Below the pieces are notes generated by a model that saw nothing but the letters and a program-made list of their open reading frames with translations, ran no database searches and had not been told where the DNA came from. Both the position numbers and the translations under genes were made by a program. Below, one piece after another: positions 10,014 through 18,762 of a DNA stretch of 19,505 bases. The stretch is from Temnopleurus reevesii. Its lineage: Eukaryota; Echinodermata; Echinoidea; Temnopleuroida; Temnopleuridae. The stretch spans positions 1 to 19,505 of the forward strand of contig BQKZ01006299.1 of the NCBI GenBank assembly GCA_036244855.1, read 5' to 3'. Position 1 is the stretch's first letter. Every line of letters starts with the position of its first letter.

Positions 10014-10186
10014 GACGTTATAAACTATTTCCGTACAATAAGATGGCTCATGGGACAATAGATCTGTATGCTGTGTATTGAACTGTGCGGGTGCAACAAT
10101 CACAAGCCAGTTCCGTTCAAATAGCATTACAAAGGAGCATGGAATTGCCATTTGACGTAGTTTTAAGGAAATAGATTAATTTGTTG
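10014..10186 (+). mobile_element. MITE-like element, diverged copy
   Basis: Same family and orientation as 13584-13760. Shared landmarks are TATAAACTATTTCCG at the left, ATTGAACTGTGCGGGTGCAACAATC, AAGCCAGTTCCGTT, AATAGCATTACAAAGGA, and GGAAATAGATT at the right. The terminal inverted repeats are still partly complementary. It has no coding capacity and would depend on a transposase elsewhere. Confidence 0.8.
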
Positions 10187-10871
10187 TAATAAAGAAAAGG
10201 AAATCAAAGATTCTCTGACAGATGAAAAAGACCGGGGAAAAGGTAAATATATATTGGAAGCAACAGTTTCTAAATCACAGTTAAGCATTGCATTAATTTT
10301 TACCAATTATTTTAATCTCTCTCCCTCCCTCTCTGTTGAGTAGTTCTCTACTTGCACAATGAAACCAACATTTTTGTAGGAGATGCAGTAAAAGCAAGAA
10401 ATACCAGGGCAATGGATTTACAAACCAAATTCAATTGATATGCCCAGTATATGCATATTGACATTACTACTGTAATATCAATATCAAATAAGAAATGAAA
10501 GTGAATGATAGTAATACTAGATATATCTGGATTATTGCCTTTTAAGTAAATTGACATCTGTTAAAAAATGATATATCTATGCCAAATTAGCATAAAGTAA
10601 TCATGTTAAGTGCTACAGAAGATCACTCCCATCAATTACATTTGAATCTGCAATGGTATATATGTATATTTGATTCATTTGGGAAGGCCAAATGAGAATA
10701 GCAAGTGTAATGTCACTGTCCTATTAATTTTGTTGGAGGTATTACATGTTTGCTGACAAAATAAACCAATATTTGTTTTTAAAAAGAGAGAAAAAGAAGC
10801 AGAATGAATGAATAGATAAATTGAATTCAATTGAACCAAATGTTTACTTTTTGAATGCTTTAAAAAGAGTG
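10187..10871. other. No gene seen
   Basis: AT-rich DNA with one pyrimidine tract (CTCTCTCCCTCCCTCTCTG near 10317-10335). The 69- and 109-codon minus-strand frames give no recognisable domain; the latter begins inside the neighbouring MITE. Confidence 0.5.
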
Positions 10872-11040
10872 AACATGATAGAACCCATTTCCGTAAAATT
10901 TGGCCGAACGCAAAGCTCCTTTGTAATGCTATTAAATTGGGAACTGGCTTGTGATTGCTGTGTCTGCACAGTTCAATATTTGGTGTACAGATATGTTGTT
11001 CCATGACCTATTCTATTTTATGGAAATGGTTTGTAAGCAT
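10872..11040 (-). mobile_element. MITE-like element, diverged copy, minus orientation
   Basis: It matches the reverse complement of the 13584-13760 element: ACATGATAGAACCCATTTCCG, then GCTCCTTTGTAATGCTATT, AACTGGCTTGTGATTGCTGTGTC, ACAGTTCAATA, and TATGGAAATGGTTTGTAAGC at the right end. The ends remain inverted-complementary (CCATTTCC / GGAAATGG). Two short plus-strand frames lie in it and are not coding. Confidence 0.8.
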
Positions 11041-11593
11041 AAGTATTCCATTTGCCTTAAAATTGATTGCAGTATATCAAGAGAAGCGAACAAAGGCTGG
11101 ATCATGAAGCCACAAGTTTATCCTCACTTGTTATCTCTCCCTTCAAAAAATTGAAATATTCAATTTTCAAAATTTTGATCTCAGACAAGAACATAATAAG
11201 AGTGAAATTAAAGTCAATTTGAACCAAAATTGAATATTCCATACTCTCTCAAGGGCCTCAGTGATCATTTGAGTAGTTACAGGGGTGCGGTAAATAATGA
11301 AAGTGAAAAATTCAACTCTGATTTGAGCTTTTCAAAAATCCAAAATTTTCTCTTTCTCTTGAAAGTGTACCAAGATTTATAAAAATATTTAGGAAGCTGG
11401 TTTTAGAGATAAATGATGAATGTTATTTTGTTTTAAAAGTCAAGCCACTAAAATTGTATTATCAAAAATTAACAAAAACATGTTTTAAGGGAATATTAGG
11501 GGCCTAACAGCTCCCGAGTAGCCTTATATTGCTCTGTCCTTTCAAATATCTAATACATATTCATTGAATATTGGAGATCCATGTATCATTGAA
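11041..11593. other. No gene seen
   Basis: AT-rich sequence with several TCAAAATTTTGA-like short palindromic patches (e.g. near 11166-11179) but no repeat copy, RNA gene or exon that I can support. Confidence 0.5.
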
Positions 11594-11604
11594 TCTCATT
11601 TTTT

Positions 11605-11639
11605 ATGCCTCCGCCACCGTAAGGTGGTGCCGGAGGCAT
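11605..11639. repeat. Subterminal hairpin of the Helitron-derived element
   Basis: ATGCCTCCGCCACC pairs with GGTGGTGCCGGAGGCAT around GTAA, with a small bulge. The outer sequence also pairs with TGGCGGAGGCAT near 12192-12203, so it is both a local hairpin and a long-range inverted repeat. Confidence 0.8.
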
Positions 11640-11651
11640 TATGTTTTCGGG

Positions 11652-11674
11652 TTGTCCGTCCGTCCGTCCGTCCG
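11652..11674 (+). repeat. (GTCC)n / (ACGG)n microsatellite inside the element
   Basis: Four to five tandem copies of the tetranucleotide lie between the 5' hairpin and the first core repeat; on the complement it reads ACGG, the motif I associate with pearl elements. Confidence 0.8.
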
Positions 11675-11781
11675 GACCTTGTTACCGCGATAAGTTCAGA
11701 ACCGCTGGACCGATTTTGACCAAACTTGGCTCAAGTATGTATAAGCATAGGAGGATAAACTGATTAGATTTTGGGTTCAGT

Positions 11782-11801
11782 GGGTCAAAGGTCAAAGGTC
11801 A
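11782..11801 (+). promoter_or_regulatory. Triple nuclear-receptor half-site (two overlapping DR1), first copy
   Basis: GGGTCA, AGGTCA and AGGTCA are each separated by a single A. AGGTCA-A-AGGTCA is the textbook DR1 response element bound by HNF4, COUP-TF and RXR-type receptors. It lies in the first core repeat of the Helitron-derived element. Binding is not shown by the sequence. Confidence 0.5.
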
Positions 11802-11941
11802 CAGGGCCAAAAAACTTGTAAAAAATCACCCAAAATAGCTTGTTACCGCAATAAGTTCAGAACTGGTGTACAGATTTCGACCAAACTTGGCTCAAATAAA
11901 ATAACCATGTGAGGATGAATTGAATAGATTTTGGGTTCAGT

Positions 11942-11961
11942 GGGTCAAAGGTCAAAGGTCA
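11942..11961 (+). promoter_or_regulatory. Triple nuclear-receptor half-site, second copy
   Basis: Same arrangement and same position in the second core repeat, exactly 160 bp downstream. The third core repeat has only a decayed version (GGGTCAAAGGTGG at 12103-12115). Confidence 0.5.
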
Positions 11962-12210
11962 CCGGGCAGAAAACCTGAACAAAGTCAACCAATATAGCTC
12001 ACTTATAACAGAAAAATTGATCCAATTTCTTTCAAACTTACAGTGTGTAGCTCAATTATGTATAAGCATGTGAGGAAGAACTTATGAGATTTTGAGTTCT
12101 TGGGGTCAAAGGTGGCAGTGCCCAAAATTTGTACAATGTTTTTGATTTCTGATGGCATGGAACAAGCCATACATATCTTTCTGATTGCGTGATGGCGGAG
12201 GCATAAATTT

Positions 12211-12226
12211 CGACCGTGCGCGGTCG
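12211..12226 (+). other. Helitron-type 3' terminal hairpin
   Basis: CGACCG and CGGTCG form a perfect 6-bp stem around TGCG; nine bases later comes CTAG at 12236-12239 and then a T. In Helitrons this hairpin marks the end of rolling-circle transfer. Confidence 0.78.
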
Positions 12227-12403
12227 AGGATTCATCTAGTTTTTGTACTGCAAATTGCATAATATTCCAAGAATTGAATTATTTGTCAGAAATTGAAATA
12301 TATTACCAGCACATACATACTTTTGTGTGAAATCTAATTATTGGATCATATTTTATCCAGCTGTGTTGGCGCCATTTTCTGCTCATTCGTGGAACTGTCA
12401 CGT

Positions 12404-12734
12404 TCTTATCTGAATGATGAGAATTGTCTCTTGGGTTTCCATACCAATGGGAAATTAAATCAGAAAATTGAATTATTGTTTGCTTGCTTTTTTAATTTTA
12501 ATTGAATGTTTCAAAAAGAATTCTGAACTGAAGACAATTTATGAGTTGTCTGAAAGTCTTGATCCATCTTCTTATCTGAATCATGAGAATTGTCTCTAAG
12601 GTTTTGAAACTAATGGGAAATTAAATCGGATGATGAAATTAATGTTTGCTTGCTTGTTGAATTTTTATTGAATATGTCCAAGAAGAATTTTGAATTGTTT
12701 AATTTACAACTTGTCGGGCGCCTTGATCTAAGCC
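12404..12734 (+). repeat. Two-unit tandem duplication, 166 bp
   Basis: TCTTATCTGAAT begins at 12404 and 12570. The units share ATGAGAATTGTCTC, AATGGGAAATTAAATC, TGTTTGCTTGCTT and end CTTGATC(C/T). They differ in many positions. The 92-codon plus-strand frame starting in unit two reads into the microsatellite and is not coding. Confidence 0.85.
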
Positions 12735-12784
12735 AACAATTTGTGAACAGAGTTTATTCTTCTGTCTTCCTACAGGCAATACAT

Positions 12785-12808
12785 TATGTATTATTATTAT
12801 TATCATTA

Positions 12809-12849
<41 letters not shown>

Positions 12850-12855
12850 TTCATC

Positions 12856-12891
<36 letters not shown>

Positions 12892-12893
12892 TA
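12785..12893. repeat. (ATT)n / (ATTATC)n microsatellite
   Basis: Runs of TTA give way to TTATCA repeats. Directly next to the AATAAA of the minus-strand retroposon end, it reads on that strand as a (TAATGA)n tail, as many LINEs and SINEs have. Frames through it on either strand (poly-Ile/Met or poly-Leu/Ser) are artefacts. Confidence 0.9.
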
Positions 12894-13300
12894 TTTGGCA
12901 AATTCAAAACAAAACAATTACAGTATAAGTAAAGGATACAAAGATACAAGAATTAGGCAAAGGAACAATTAATTAAAACCTGCAGTTGGTTTGAGAGGGC
13001 TGCCGGGGCATGGAAAAGGAGAACTTAATCTCCATAACCAGCAGGTTTTCAATCCCAACCATCTCACACCAAGTGCTGGTGAAGACACGTAAATTCTAAG
13101 ATTGCAAAATGAGTTATAATTCATAGGACTTAAAATCTCCTTGCTAAGTGTATAAAAAAGAATATATATGAGCCATGAGCAATTAGAGCCTCACAAATTT
13201 GAAGAATGTTGTCAGTTATCCGATTGTTGACTAATTTCATGCACTTCCGTTGCACAAACGTTGTCCTTGACAACCCGCACAGCATGCCTAAGGCTTACCT
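12785..13300 (-). mobile_element. Probable 5'-truncated non-LTR retrotransposon 3' end
   Basis: Read on the minus strand, a tract ends TTTGAATTTGCCAAATAAATAATAATAATGATAATG: a polyadenylation-like AATAAA directly followed by a microsatellite tail (given here as motif, tail at 12785-12893). Upstream on that strand (about 13285 down to 13125) is a 50-odd codon open frame beginning Met-Leu-Cys-Gly-Leu and rich in Lys/Arg, too short and unrecognised for a domain call. AAAACCTGC (12975-12983) pairs with GCAGGTTTT (13041-13049). The element class (CR1/L2-like or other) and 5' limit are uncertain; 13300-13580 shows nothing clear. Confidence 0.5.
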
Positions 13301-13583
13301 GACATAGCAACAAGTAATGTATGCTAACTAGATTCCGAGTATTGTATTTCAATTGTATAAGGTACACCATATGAATATGTTTTTGGACAAGACATGTGGA
13401 TAAATTTGAATCTTTGAGTAGATTGCCCTATTAATAAGAATATAGTAAATGTATTGTGACAAGGGTAGGGAAAAAAAATTAACGAAAGATTATTTCAATG
13501 TATATTATGAGGTCTTGCAAAAATAGAATGGAGCTTGAAATAGAATTCAATTGCACCTACAGTATATAATCTATCCTCCAAAC

Positions 13584-13760
13584 AACATGATATAAACAAT
13601 TTCCGAAAAGTTAAGTGGGCCACAGACAATTGAACCGTACGCCGTGTATTTAAGTGTACGGACACAACAATCGCAAGCCGGTTCTGTTTTGAATAGCATT
13701 ACAAAGGACCATTGAAATTGCATTCGACTTAATTTTTTCGGAAATAGTTTATATCATGTT
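13584..13760 (+). mobile_element. MITE-like element, best preserved copy
   Basis: The left end starts AACATGATATAAAC at 13584 and the right end finishes GTTTATATCATGTT at 13760. The terminal inverted repeats are about 34 bp with few mismatches and include TTTCCGAAAA and TTAAGT. Total length is 177 bp, with no coding capacity. AAAC flanks both sides within one base, a possible short target duplication. Diverged copies lie at 5940, 10014 and 10872. The transposase family that moved it cannot be named from this alone. Confidence 0.88.
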
Positions 13761-14566
13761 AAAACTACTCCTGTATGATCATATTTGTGATGTATTCTGG
13801 CACGTGGGTTTAGGAGCACATTTGTATTTGATACTTCAATTTTTTTCTGTAGAAGGTAATTGCATGAATAATGAAAATGCTCCTATTTTTTCAGCATTCA
13901 TTGGCGTAGGGGCAACTTTACTCACAGTGGATTGATATTCTTCTTATGGAATAGCGTTTACAATTATGAAATTAATAAGTAGTGGCTTCATTTTCCAAAA
14001 TTGATAGGCGGAAGAACTAGTTTAGTCTGCTGAATAGGAGAATGTATTGTTTAATGAACAATAGCTATCATCCTGCTCCATAGGTTTTTTTTTTGGGTGC
14101 TAAGACTTTAGGGTTTGTCTCCTTTTTTATAATTATGTGTTCGTTATTGCTGTTCAAGTAAAGTACTAATTAGTAGAACTGAATCATATTGCAGAGAATG
14201 AAAATAAAATTGATGATTGGTGCATTCAAATAATTACCAATAAAAATATGATCAAGGATATTTTAGACAGAATATAGGACTGTGAGGGATATACAGGTCT
14301 TCAGAAATGAAGTTGACAAGTTCTGATTAATGTCCTAAAATGAACATACTGAAAGCTTTTAAGGTAATTAACCCCATTTATTTGATTTTGCTCCTATTTT
14401 GTACATTAATCACATACTACACAGGCTTTCCCCACTAATCATTTTACTGTTTAATGATGATTACATTACAGATTCAAGGCTTTTATTCCATTATCTCTAG
14501 CTTTGGCTGCAAAAAAACCCTGTAATATTTGGAAAAAAGGCGCCTGATACTCGATCTAAATTGGCT
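13761..14566. other. No gene seen
   Basis: AT-rich sequence with a T run at 14085-14094 and a repeated GCTCCTATTTT phrase (about 13879 and 14390). No exon or RNA gene can be supported. Confidence 0.5.
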
Positions 14567-14589
14567 GTCTGGTGTAAATGTCATTCATG
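14567..14589 (+). repeat. Dispersed degenerate repeat, copy 1 core
   Basis: TGTCTGGTGTAAATGTCATT and the next three bases recur unchanged at 15530-15552. Around both cores the similarity fades over about 100 bp. Other phrases are also shared across this region: CTAGTAGGATTTT at 14669-14681 and 17624-17636, GGCAGCTCT at 15451-15459 and 17794-17802. Confidence 0.6.
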
Positions 14590-15101
14590 ATAAGGGTAAT
14601 GGGACACATTCATGTGTTCATTTCAGTACACTAGTTTTCTCTCCAAGACCGGCTTGCCATGCTGCCAACTAGTAGGATTTTACTCTGTTTATTTAGTTTA
14701 GTTTATTTTTCTTCTGCATACAACATAATTTCAAAATATAGCAAAAATAACATGATTCATGAGTATCATTTTGACAAAGGGTCACACAAATGAACATAAA
14801 TATCAAATAAAATACTATATAACTGTGATGACAATTTGTCAACATACACTGTATAATAACATGTAAATAATAGAAGAAGGATTATCTTGTAAGCAAATTG
14901 CTAGAAAAAAATAAGACAACCCTGAGAAAAACTAATATAATTGATCAGTATAATTATTCGATGCGCAGAATTAATATCACAATTTGTGCAAATCTTAAAG
15001 AGATGGAGATGAGGATGAAGATGAGAGTGAAAATGAAAGTGGAGTTTTATCAATTAAATGATTTTCTGTGTTGAGTAGATAAGAATTAATAGGATGAAAA
15101 C
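14590..15101. other. No gene; possible reversed retroposon tail at 14688
   Basis: On the minus strand the sequence ends AAAAATAAACTAAACTAAATAAAC near 14690-14710, which resembles an AATAAA-bearing retroposon 3' end. No body that I recognise precedes it, so this is weak. A purine-rich GATGGAGATGAGGATGAAG patch lies at 15002-15020. Confidence 0.3.
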
Positions 15102-15242
15102 TGAAATAATTCTTGCTTAACATGAATAAACACTGATTGACAGTGTGTTTCCGAGTAAGTCTATGAATTTTTTTCACAGCATCTCGGAAATGCACTGTAA
15201 ATCGGTGTTTTCCCGTGTTGGGATAAAGCAAGAATTATTTCA
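15102..15242. mobile_element. Foldback element or inverted pair of SINE-like tails
   Basis: TGAAATAATTCTTGCTT at 15102 is mirrored by AAGCAAGAATTATTTCA ending at 15242. Complementarity continues inward for about 60 bp per arm to TTTCCGAG / CTCGGAAA, with a loop of about 25 nt. Each arm matches the non-tRNA part of the sequence at 19400-19460, so the structure may be two SINE 3' ends facing opposite ways, or a MITE. The minus-strand 78-codon frame through it is not coding. Confidence 0.75.
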
Positions 15243-15529
15243 ATCATCATCTTATCAAGTTCATATTTTCAATGGTAATAGGACAAAATTGAATATTGTT
15301 ATTCATTGACGTACAGTGTTGGAAAGAGTACGGAAGAATAGCGTTTTCCATGAACATATAATTCTAATAGTATTTTATCCACATTAATTCCATTCCCCTA
15401 AAAGTAGGATTCTATTGGTGAAATATTAGGATTTTTAGATATGTAAAGTTGGCAGCTCTGATATTCCGCTTCTTAGATTATTAATTTTAAAAAAGTCTGT
15501 GCAAAAGCCAATACATTACTTACATTGTA

Positions 15530-15552
15530 TGTCTGGTGTAAATGTCATTCAT
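15530..15552 (+). repeat. Dispersed degenerate repeat, copy 2 core
   Basis: Identical over 23 bp to 14567-14589, 963 bp away, same orientation. The rest of 15243-15848 holds no recognised feature; the 68-codon frame at 15650 is anonymous. Confidence 0.6.
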
Positions 15553-15848
15553 AATACGCCTAAATTATCATGAAATGCAATCTTAGAATTCATTTCATCA
15601 CAGGTGAAACTGACTCCAGCTATAACAGAGCCTTTCATTTCCTTAGCCTTTGGTAAAGCCTACTTTCTTAGGTAGAAAAAAAGATGCAATATTACATTTC
15701 TTTAGGATGGTTCATTCTTACTTTTTCTCCTTAGTGTGCAAAACATCAAACATAGGGAGGATGTTCAAAACTTCTTATCGTCTGAAAATTAGTTGCCAAA
15801 TTGATACCTATATTTTCATTCATACACAGTCTGCCCTCTTAACAAAGT

Positions 15849-16205
15849 GCGCATAAAACAAGGACTTTTATTGGTGTATGTTGATCAACTATGACTTGCA
15901 ATTGATCGCAAGTTTCTAGCAATCCCCCATAGACGATGTATACATGAACGGTGACAGCCCTTTTCCTTTCAAAGTCTCTACTTATTGCTACCAACAGTTG
16001 TAGTATCCTAATGTCCATCACTCGCGCATAAAGCAAGGATTTTAATTTGAGTGCCGATCAACTGCAACTTGCAATGGATCGCAAGTTCTAGCACCCCTTC
16101 CCCCTCCCGCCATAGACTTTGTATACATAGACAGTGACAACCCTCTTCCTTTGAAATTCTCCGCTTGTTGCTATCGACAGTTCCAATGTCCTAATGTCCA
16201 TCGCT
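15849..16205 (+). repeat. Two-unit tandem duplication, 175 bp
   Basis: GCGCATAAARCAAGGA begins at 15849 and 16024. Shared blocks include TTGCAATKGATCGCAAGTT, CATAGAC..TGTATACAT, GTGACARCCC and TCCTAATGTCCATC. In both units ACTTGC and GCAAGT flank an 8-bp spacer (15894-15913 and 16067-16086), so the palindrome has been kept while surrounding bases changed. Confidence 0.88.
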
Positions 16206-16399
16206 AAATAAGAGTGAATACACGGCTGAGAATAAATGGATTTCATATCAACATTAGCTTTAATCTTGTAAAATCACCAGGTCATGATTGGAAAGTACGG
16301 ATCAAAAACTCAACACAAAACAGAAAAAGATTTAATCAATTTATTCTATAAAAAATGGTCATGATTCAAATCCTTCAAGACCTGTTGTAAGCTGCTGCA

Positions 16400-16860
16400 T
16401 TTACATTTGCAAACGACTATATATTCTACAACGCATGCATGTCACAGTCACCAATATACAGCCCCTCCGATTAAACGCAGCTTCAAGGAGAAATTCATTT
16501 ATCCAGAGTTTACGACCGACAAATTTCTCCCGCCATTTATGGATCTGTGTTTGATTGAATACCTGGTGAACAAAAGGGAGAGGCGGTAAAAAGCGGCACA
16601 AATATCTGGCAAAAATCAGAAGTGATTATTTCGTTCGCTGTTATAGCTTATCCTGCTTTCGGAAAGGTCAGGAGAGAAAGTGGGCTGGGAAGGAAAAAAT
16701 GAGAAACATCAAGTTGGATTCGGAACGTGCTTTCGTTTATCGTTCGGGCGTGAGAAGCGGAAAATCTAATTTCCTTGAAAACGTGGGGGAACGTTTTGTA
16801 AGCTGATGAATTAATGAGGGATTAATAGAATATGCGCTTTGATCTATTATTTACAGGGAA
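16400..16860. promoter_or_regulatory. Possible cis-regulatory patch, no gene
   Basis: This stretch is visibly less AT-rich and less repetitive than its surroundings. It contains AAAACGT/ACGTTTT as a 7-bp hairpin (16778-16797), two TAAT-core homeodomain-like sites (16810-16825) and CTTTGATC (16837-16844), which fits the TCF/LEF consensus. Short overlapping frames on both strands (60 and 66 codons) show no domain. The regulatory reading is speculative; an unrecognised small exon is not excluded. Confidence 0.2.
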
Positions 16861-17097
16861 AATTGATATAGAATTTCAATGGAAGGGACTATTGTTTTAG
16901 GAAGAATGTTATTTTTATTATTTGCTTTGATGTATTATCAATTAAAGCCCAAGTACAGTTTTGGTAAAAGCCAATATTTTTATCGCCCAATTTTGTCTTC
17001 AAATCTACTTAAAAAGAAACATGATATCATGAACATGTTGTACAAAAGATTGTACGAAAAATTAACAAGTTTTGGAAAAGTTATAACCTAAAGTGTG

Positions 17098-17143
17098 GAA
17101 AATATTTTAGCGTCGTAGCCCCCGACGCTAATTCAATATTTTC
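17098..17143. other. Strong perfect-arm hairpin
   Basis: GAAAATATT and TTAGCGTCG (17098-17115) pair completely with CGACGCTAA (17123-17131) and AATATTTTC (17135-17143). The loop is TAGCCCC and only TTC bulges on one side: 18 paired bases, half GC-rich and half AT-rich. It begins 6 bp after the stop of an anonymous 70-codon frame (16879-17091), with no evidence that the two are related. It could be the core of a foldback element or a structured RNA. Confidence 0.75.
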
Positions 17144-18405
17144 TTTCTTGATAAAGGACAGCTTCTCATGAACAGAATTGGATGAAAATTTCAGAATTTA
17201 TTCTTTATGTATTCCTTTTTAGCATGCTTTAATAAAATCTTGGAAATAATTTTGTATATGCCCAATAAGAAGCAAAATATTGTTATAACCAAGAGAGGGC
17301 GCTAAATACGATTTAACGGTCAAATTCAAATTTTCAAAAGAATTCGCTCGTAGAAAATTATGCTATGATCTTGAAATGTGTATACAAACTATATGCCATG
17401 TTATATATCCCCCAAATTCACATTTCTTTAATCTTTACCAAAACTATACACGGGCTTTAAGAAATCAACTGGGAATTATTTTTCATGGATGTGTATTGTA
17501 CTCTGCTTCACTTAGTTTATTGAAATTTATGAAATTAATGAAAAATGATATTGGTAATGTGCTTTGATCTGATGTCCTCAATAAGCTGAAATTTTTGCTT
17601 AGGAATAGACATGGAGCTGCAAGCTAGTAGGATTTTGTCCCTTTCTTTTTAGTGAAATCAGGACACTTATGTTGAACAAAAAAAGAATATTTTAAGTCCT
17701 TGAGATAAGTGTTGGAAACTACACAAAAGCTAAGGATAGGATGATTTTTTTTAAATGAAAATAAGATTTCTATGGTAAAATTTATATGAGGCTGGCAGCT
17801 CTAATAATACATTTTTATCAGTGTATTACATATTTTTAAGTTGGTCTGTAACAAAACTATATCAAGCACATTTGATCCATGAATAGTGAAAATATTGTTC
17901 TAATTCTTTTGGACTTTGATATAAAGAGAAACAGTGAATGAATGGGTAAAGTATTTATTTATGTAATAGAATCTTTTTATTTGTTGCTCTTATGGATCTT
18001 ATATATTCATACTAGCAGAAGTGAGGTTCGGCTACTTGTCTCATCAAAAAATGAAACATTATCTTCTACATCATGTATCTGTTTCCCAGGATGATGTTTC
18101 CATTGTGACTTCTGATTCTTATTCGGAACTGTTTAAGTGCAGGCGAAAGACATATTTGTTTGTACAATAACTTTGACAATGAATACTTTAGTCTTGGAGA
18201 TGCAAAAATAATATGAAACATGGAGCAGTTTGCCTGGTAACAGATTATATAAACATCAGATTATTGTTATTTAATAGAAGAATTGAATTTGTCTATTGAC
18301 ATTTGATGGGAATGAGCATTTAAAAATATCCTATCTGGCAATGTACAAATTTCTTTCAAATGTAGTTTTGAAATATACCATTTTATGATTTATCATCAGA
18401 CATAT
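17144..18405. other. No gene seen
   Basis: AT-rich sequence with short anonymous frames. CTAGTAGGATTTT (17624) and GGCAGCTCT (17794) are echoes of the degenerate repeat at 14567-15552. Nothing else is supported. Confidence 0.5.
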
Positions 18406-18612
18406 CATGCCATCCGAATGTCAGAAAATATTTTCAATTTGGTTTGAAATTTAGGTCAATAAATCTTGGCATTGAGGAGGATTACACTATAAGTAGATTT
18501 GTTCCACTAAGCAAATATTTCACGCTACAAATCTTTATAAATATGAATTTCTAGCTGGGTGAATCAGGACTGATGTGAAGAAGTTTAAATCCCATCAACG
18601 AAACAAAATATA

Positions 18613-18627
18613 GGCTCTTTCGGAGCC
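18613..18627 (+). other. Histone-3'-end-like stem-loop, unit 1
   Basis: GGCTCTTTCGGAGCC can fold with GGCTC/GAGCC. It is one base shorter than the canonical histone mRNA hairpin GGCTCTTTTCAGAGCC and has one further change. A purine-rich AAAAACAAGAT follows 18 bases later, somewhat like the CAAGAAAGA downstream element. No histone coding sequence is nearby. Confidence 0.35.
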
Positions 18628-18762
18628 CGTAGAAATTAGAAAAACAAGATATTCTACTAAGCAAATATTTCAAGATACAAATCTTTATAAATATATCTTT
18701 CTAGCTGGATGAAGGAGGACTGATGTGAAGAAGCTTAAATCCCATGAACGGAACAAAATATA

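Larger units (their letters stand above)
11594..12239 (+). mobile_element. Non-autonomous Helitron-derived element (pearl/HINE-like)
   Basis: It begins TCTCATT after an A and ends in CTAG followed by T, as Helitrons do. A 16-nt perfect hairpin (12211-12226) stands 9 nt before CTAG. Subterminal inverted repeats ATGCCTCCGCCA (11605) and TGGCGGAGGCAT (about 12192-12203) flank a (GTCC)n microsatellite and three ~160-bp internal repeats at 11678, 11839 and about 11999. This plan (subterminal repeats, tetranucleotide microsatellite, ~160-bp core repeats, 3' hairpin) matches what I know of pearl elements of bivalves and sea urchins and of HINE/DINE-1 elements. It encodes no Rep/helicase and must be mobilised in trans. 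The exact ends are inferred. Confidence 0.8.

Noticed and set aside
9786..10151. 121-codon minus-strand frame, longest in the window
   Set aside because: Most of it is the complement of the GA tract giving Ser-Leu and Ser-Pro runs, and its start lies in a MITE copy.
10675..11004. 109-codon minus-strand frame
   Set aside because: It starts inside a MITE copy, is not conserved in other copies and has no domain.
12650..12928. 92-codon frame with a Leu/Ser-rich stretch resembling a membrane segment
   Set aside because: The hydrophobic part is translated (TTA/TCA)n microsatellite.
16879..17091. 70-codon frame with hydrophobic N-terminus and basic C-terminus, followed by a hairpin
   Set aside because: AT-rich composition gives such peptides by chance; no domain, no splice context, no repeat conservation. 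Kept only as context for the hairpin.
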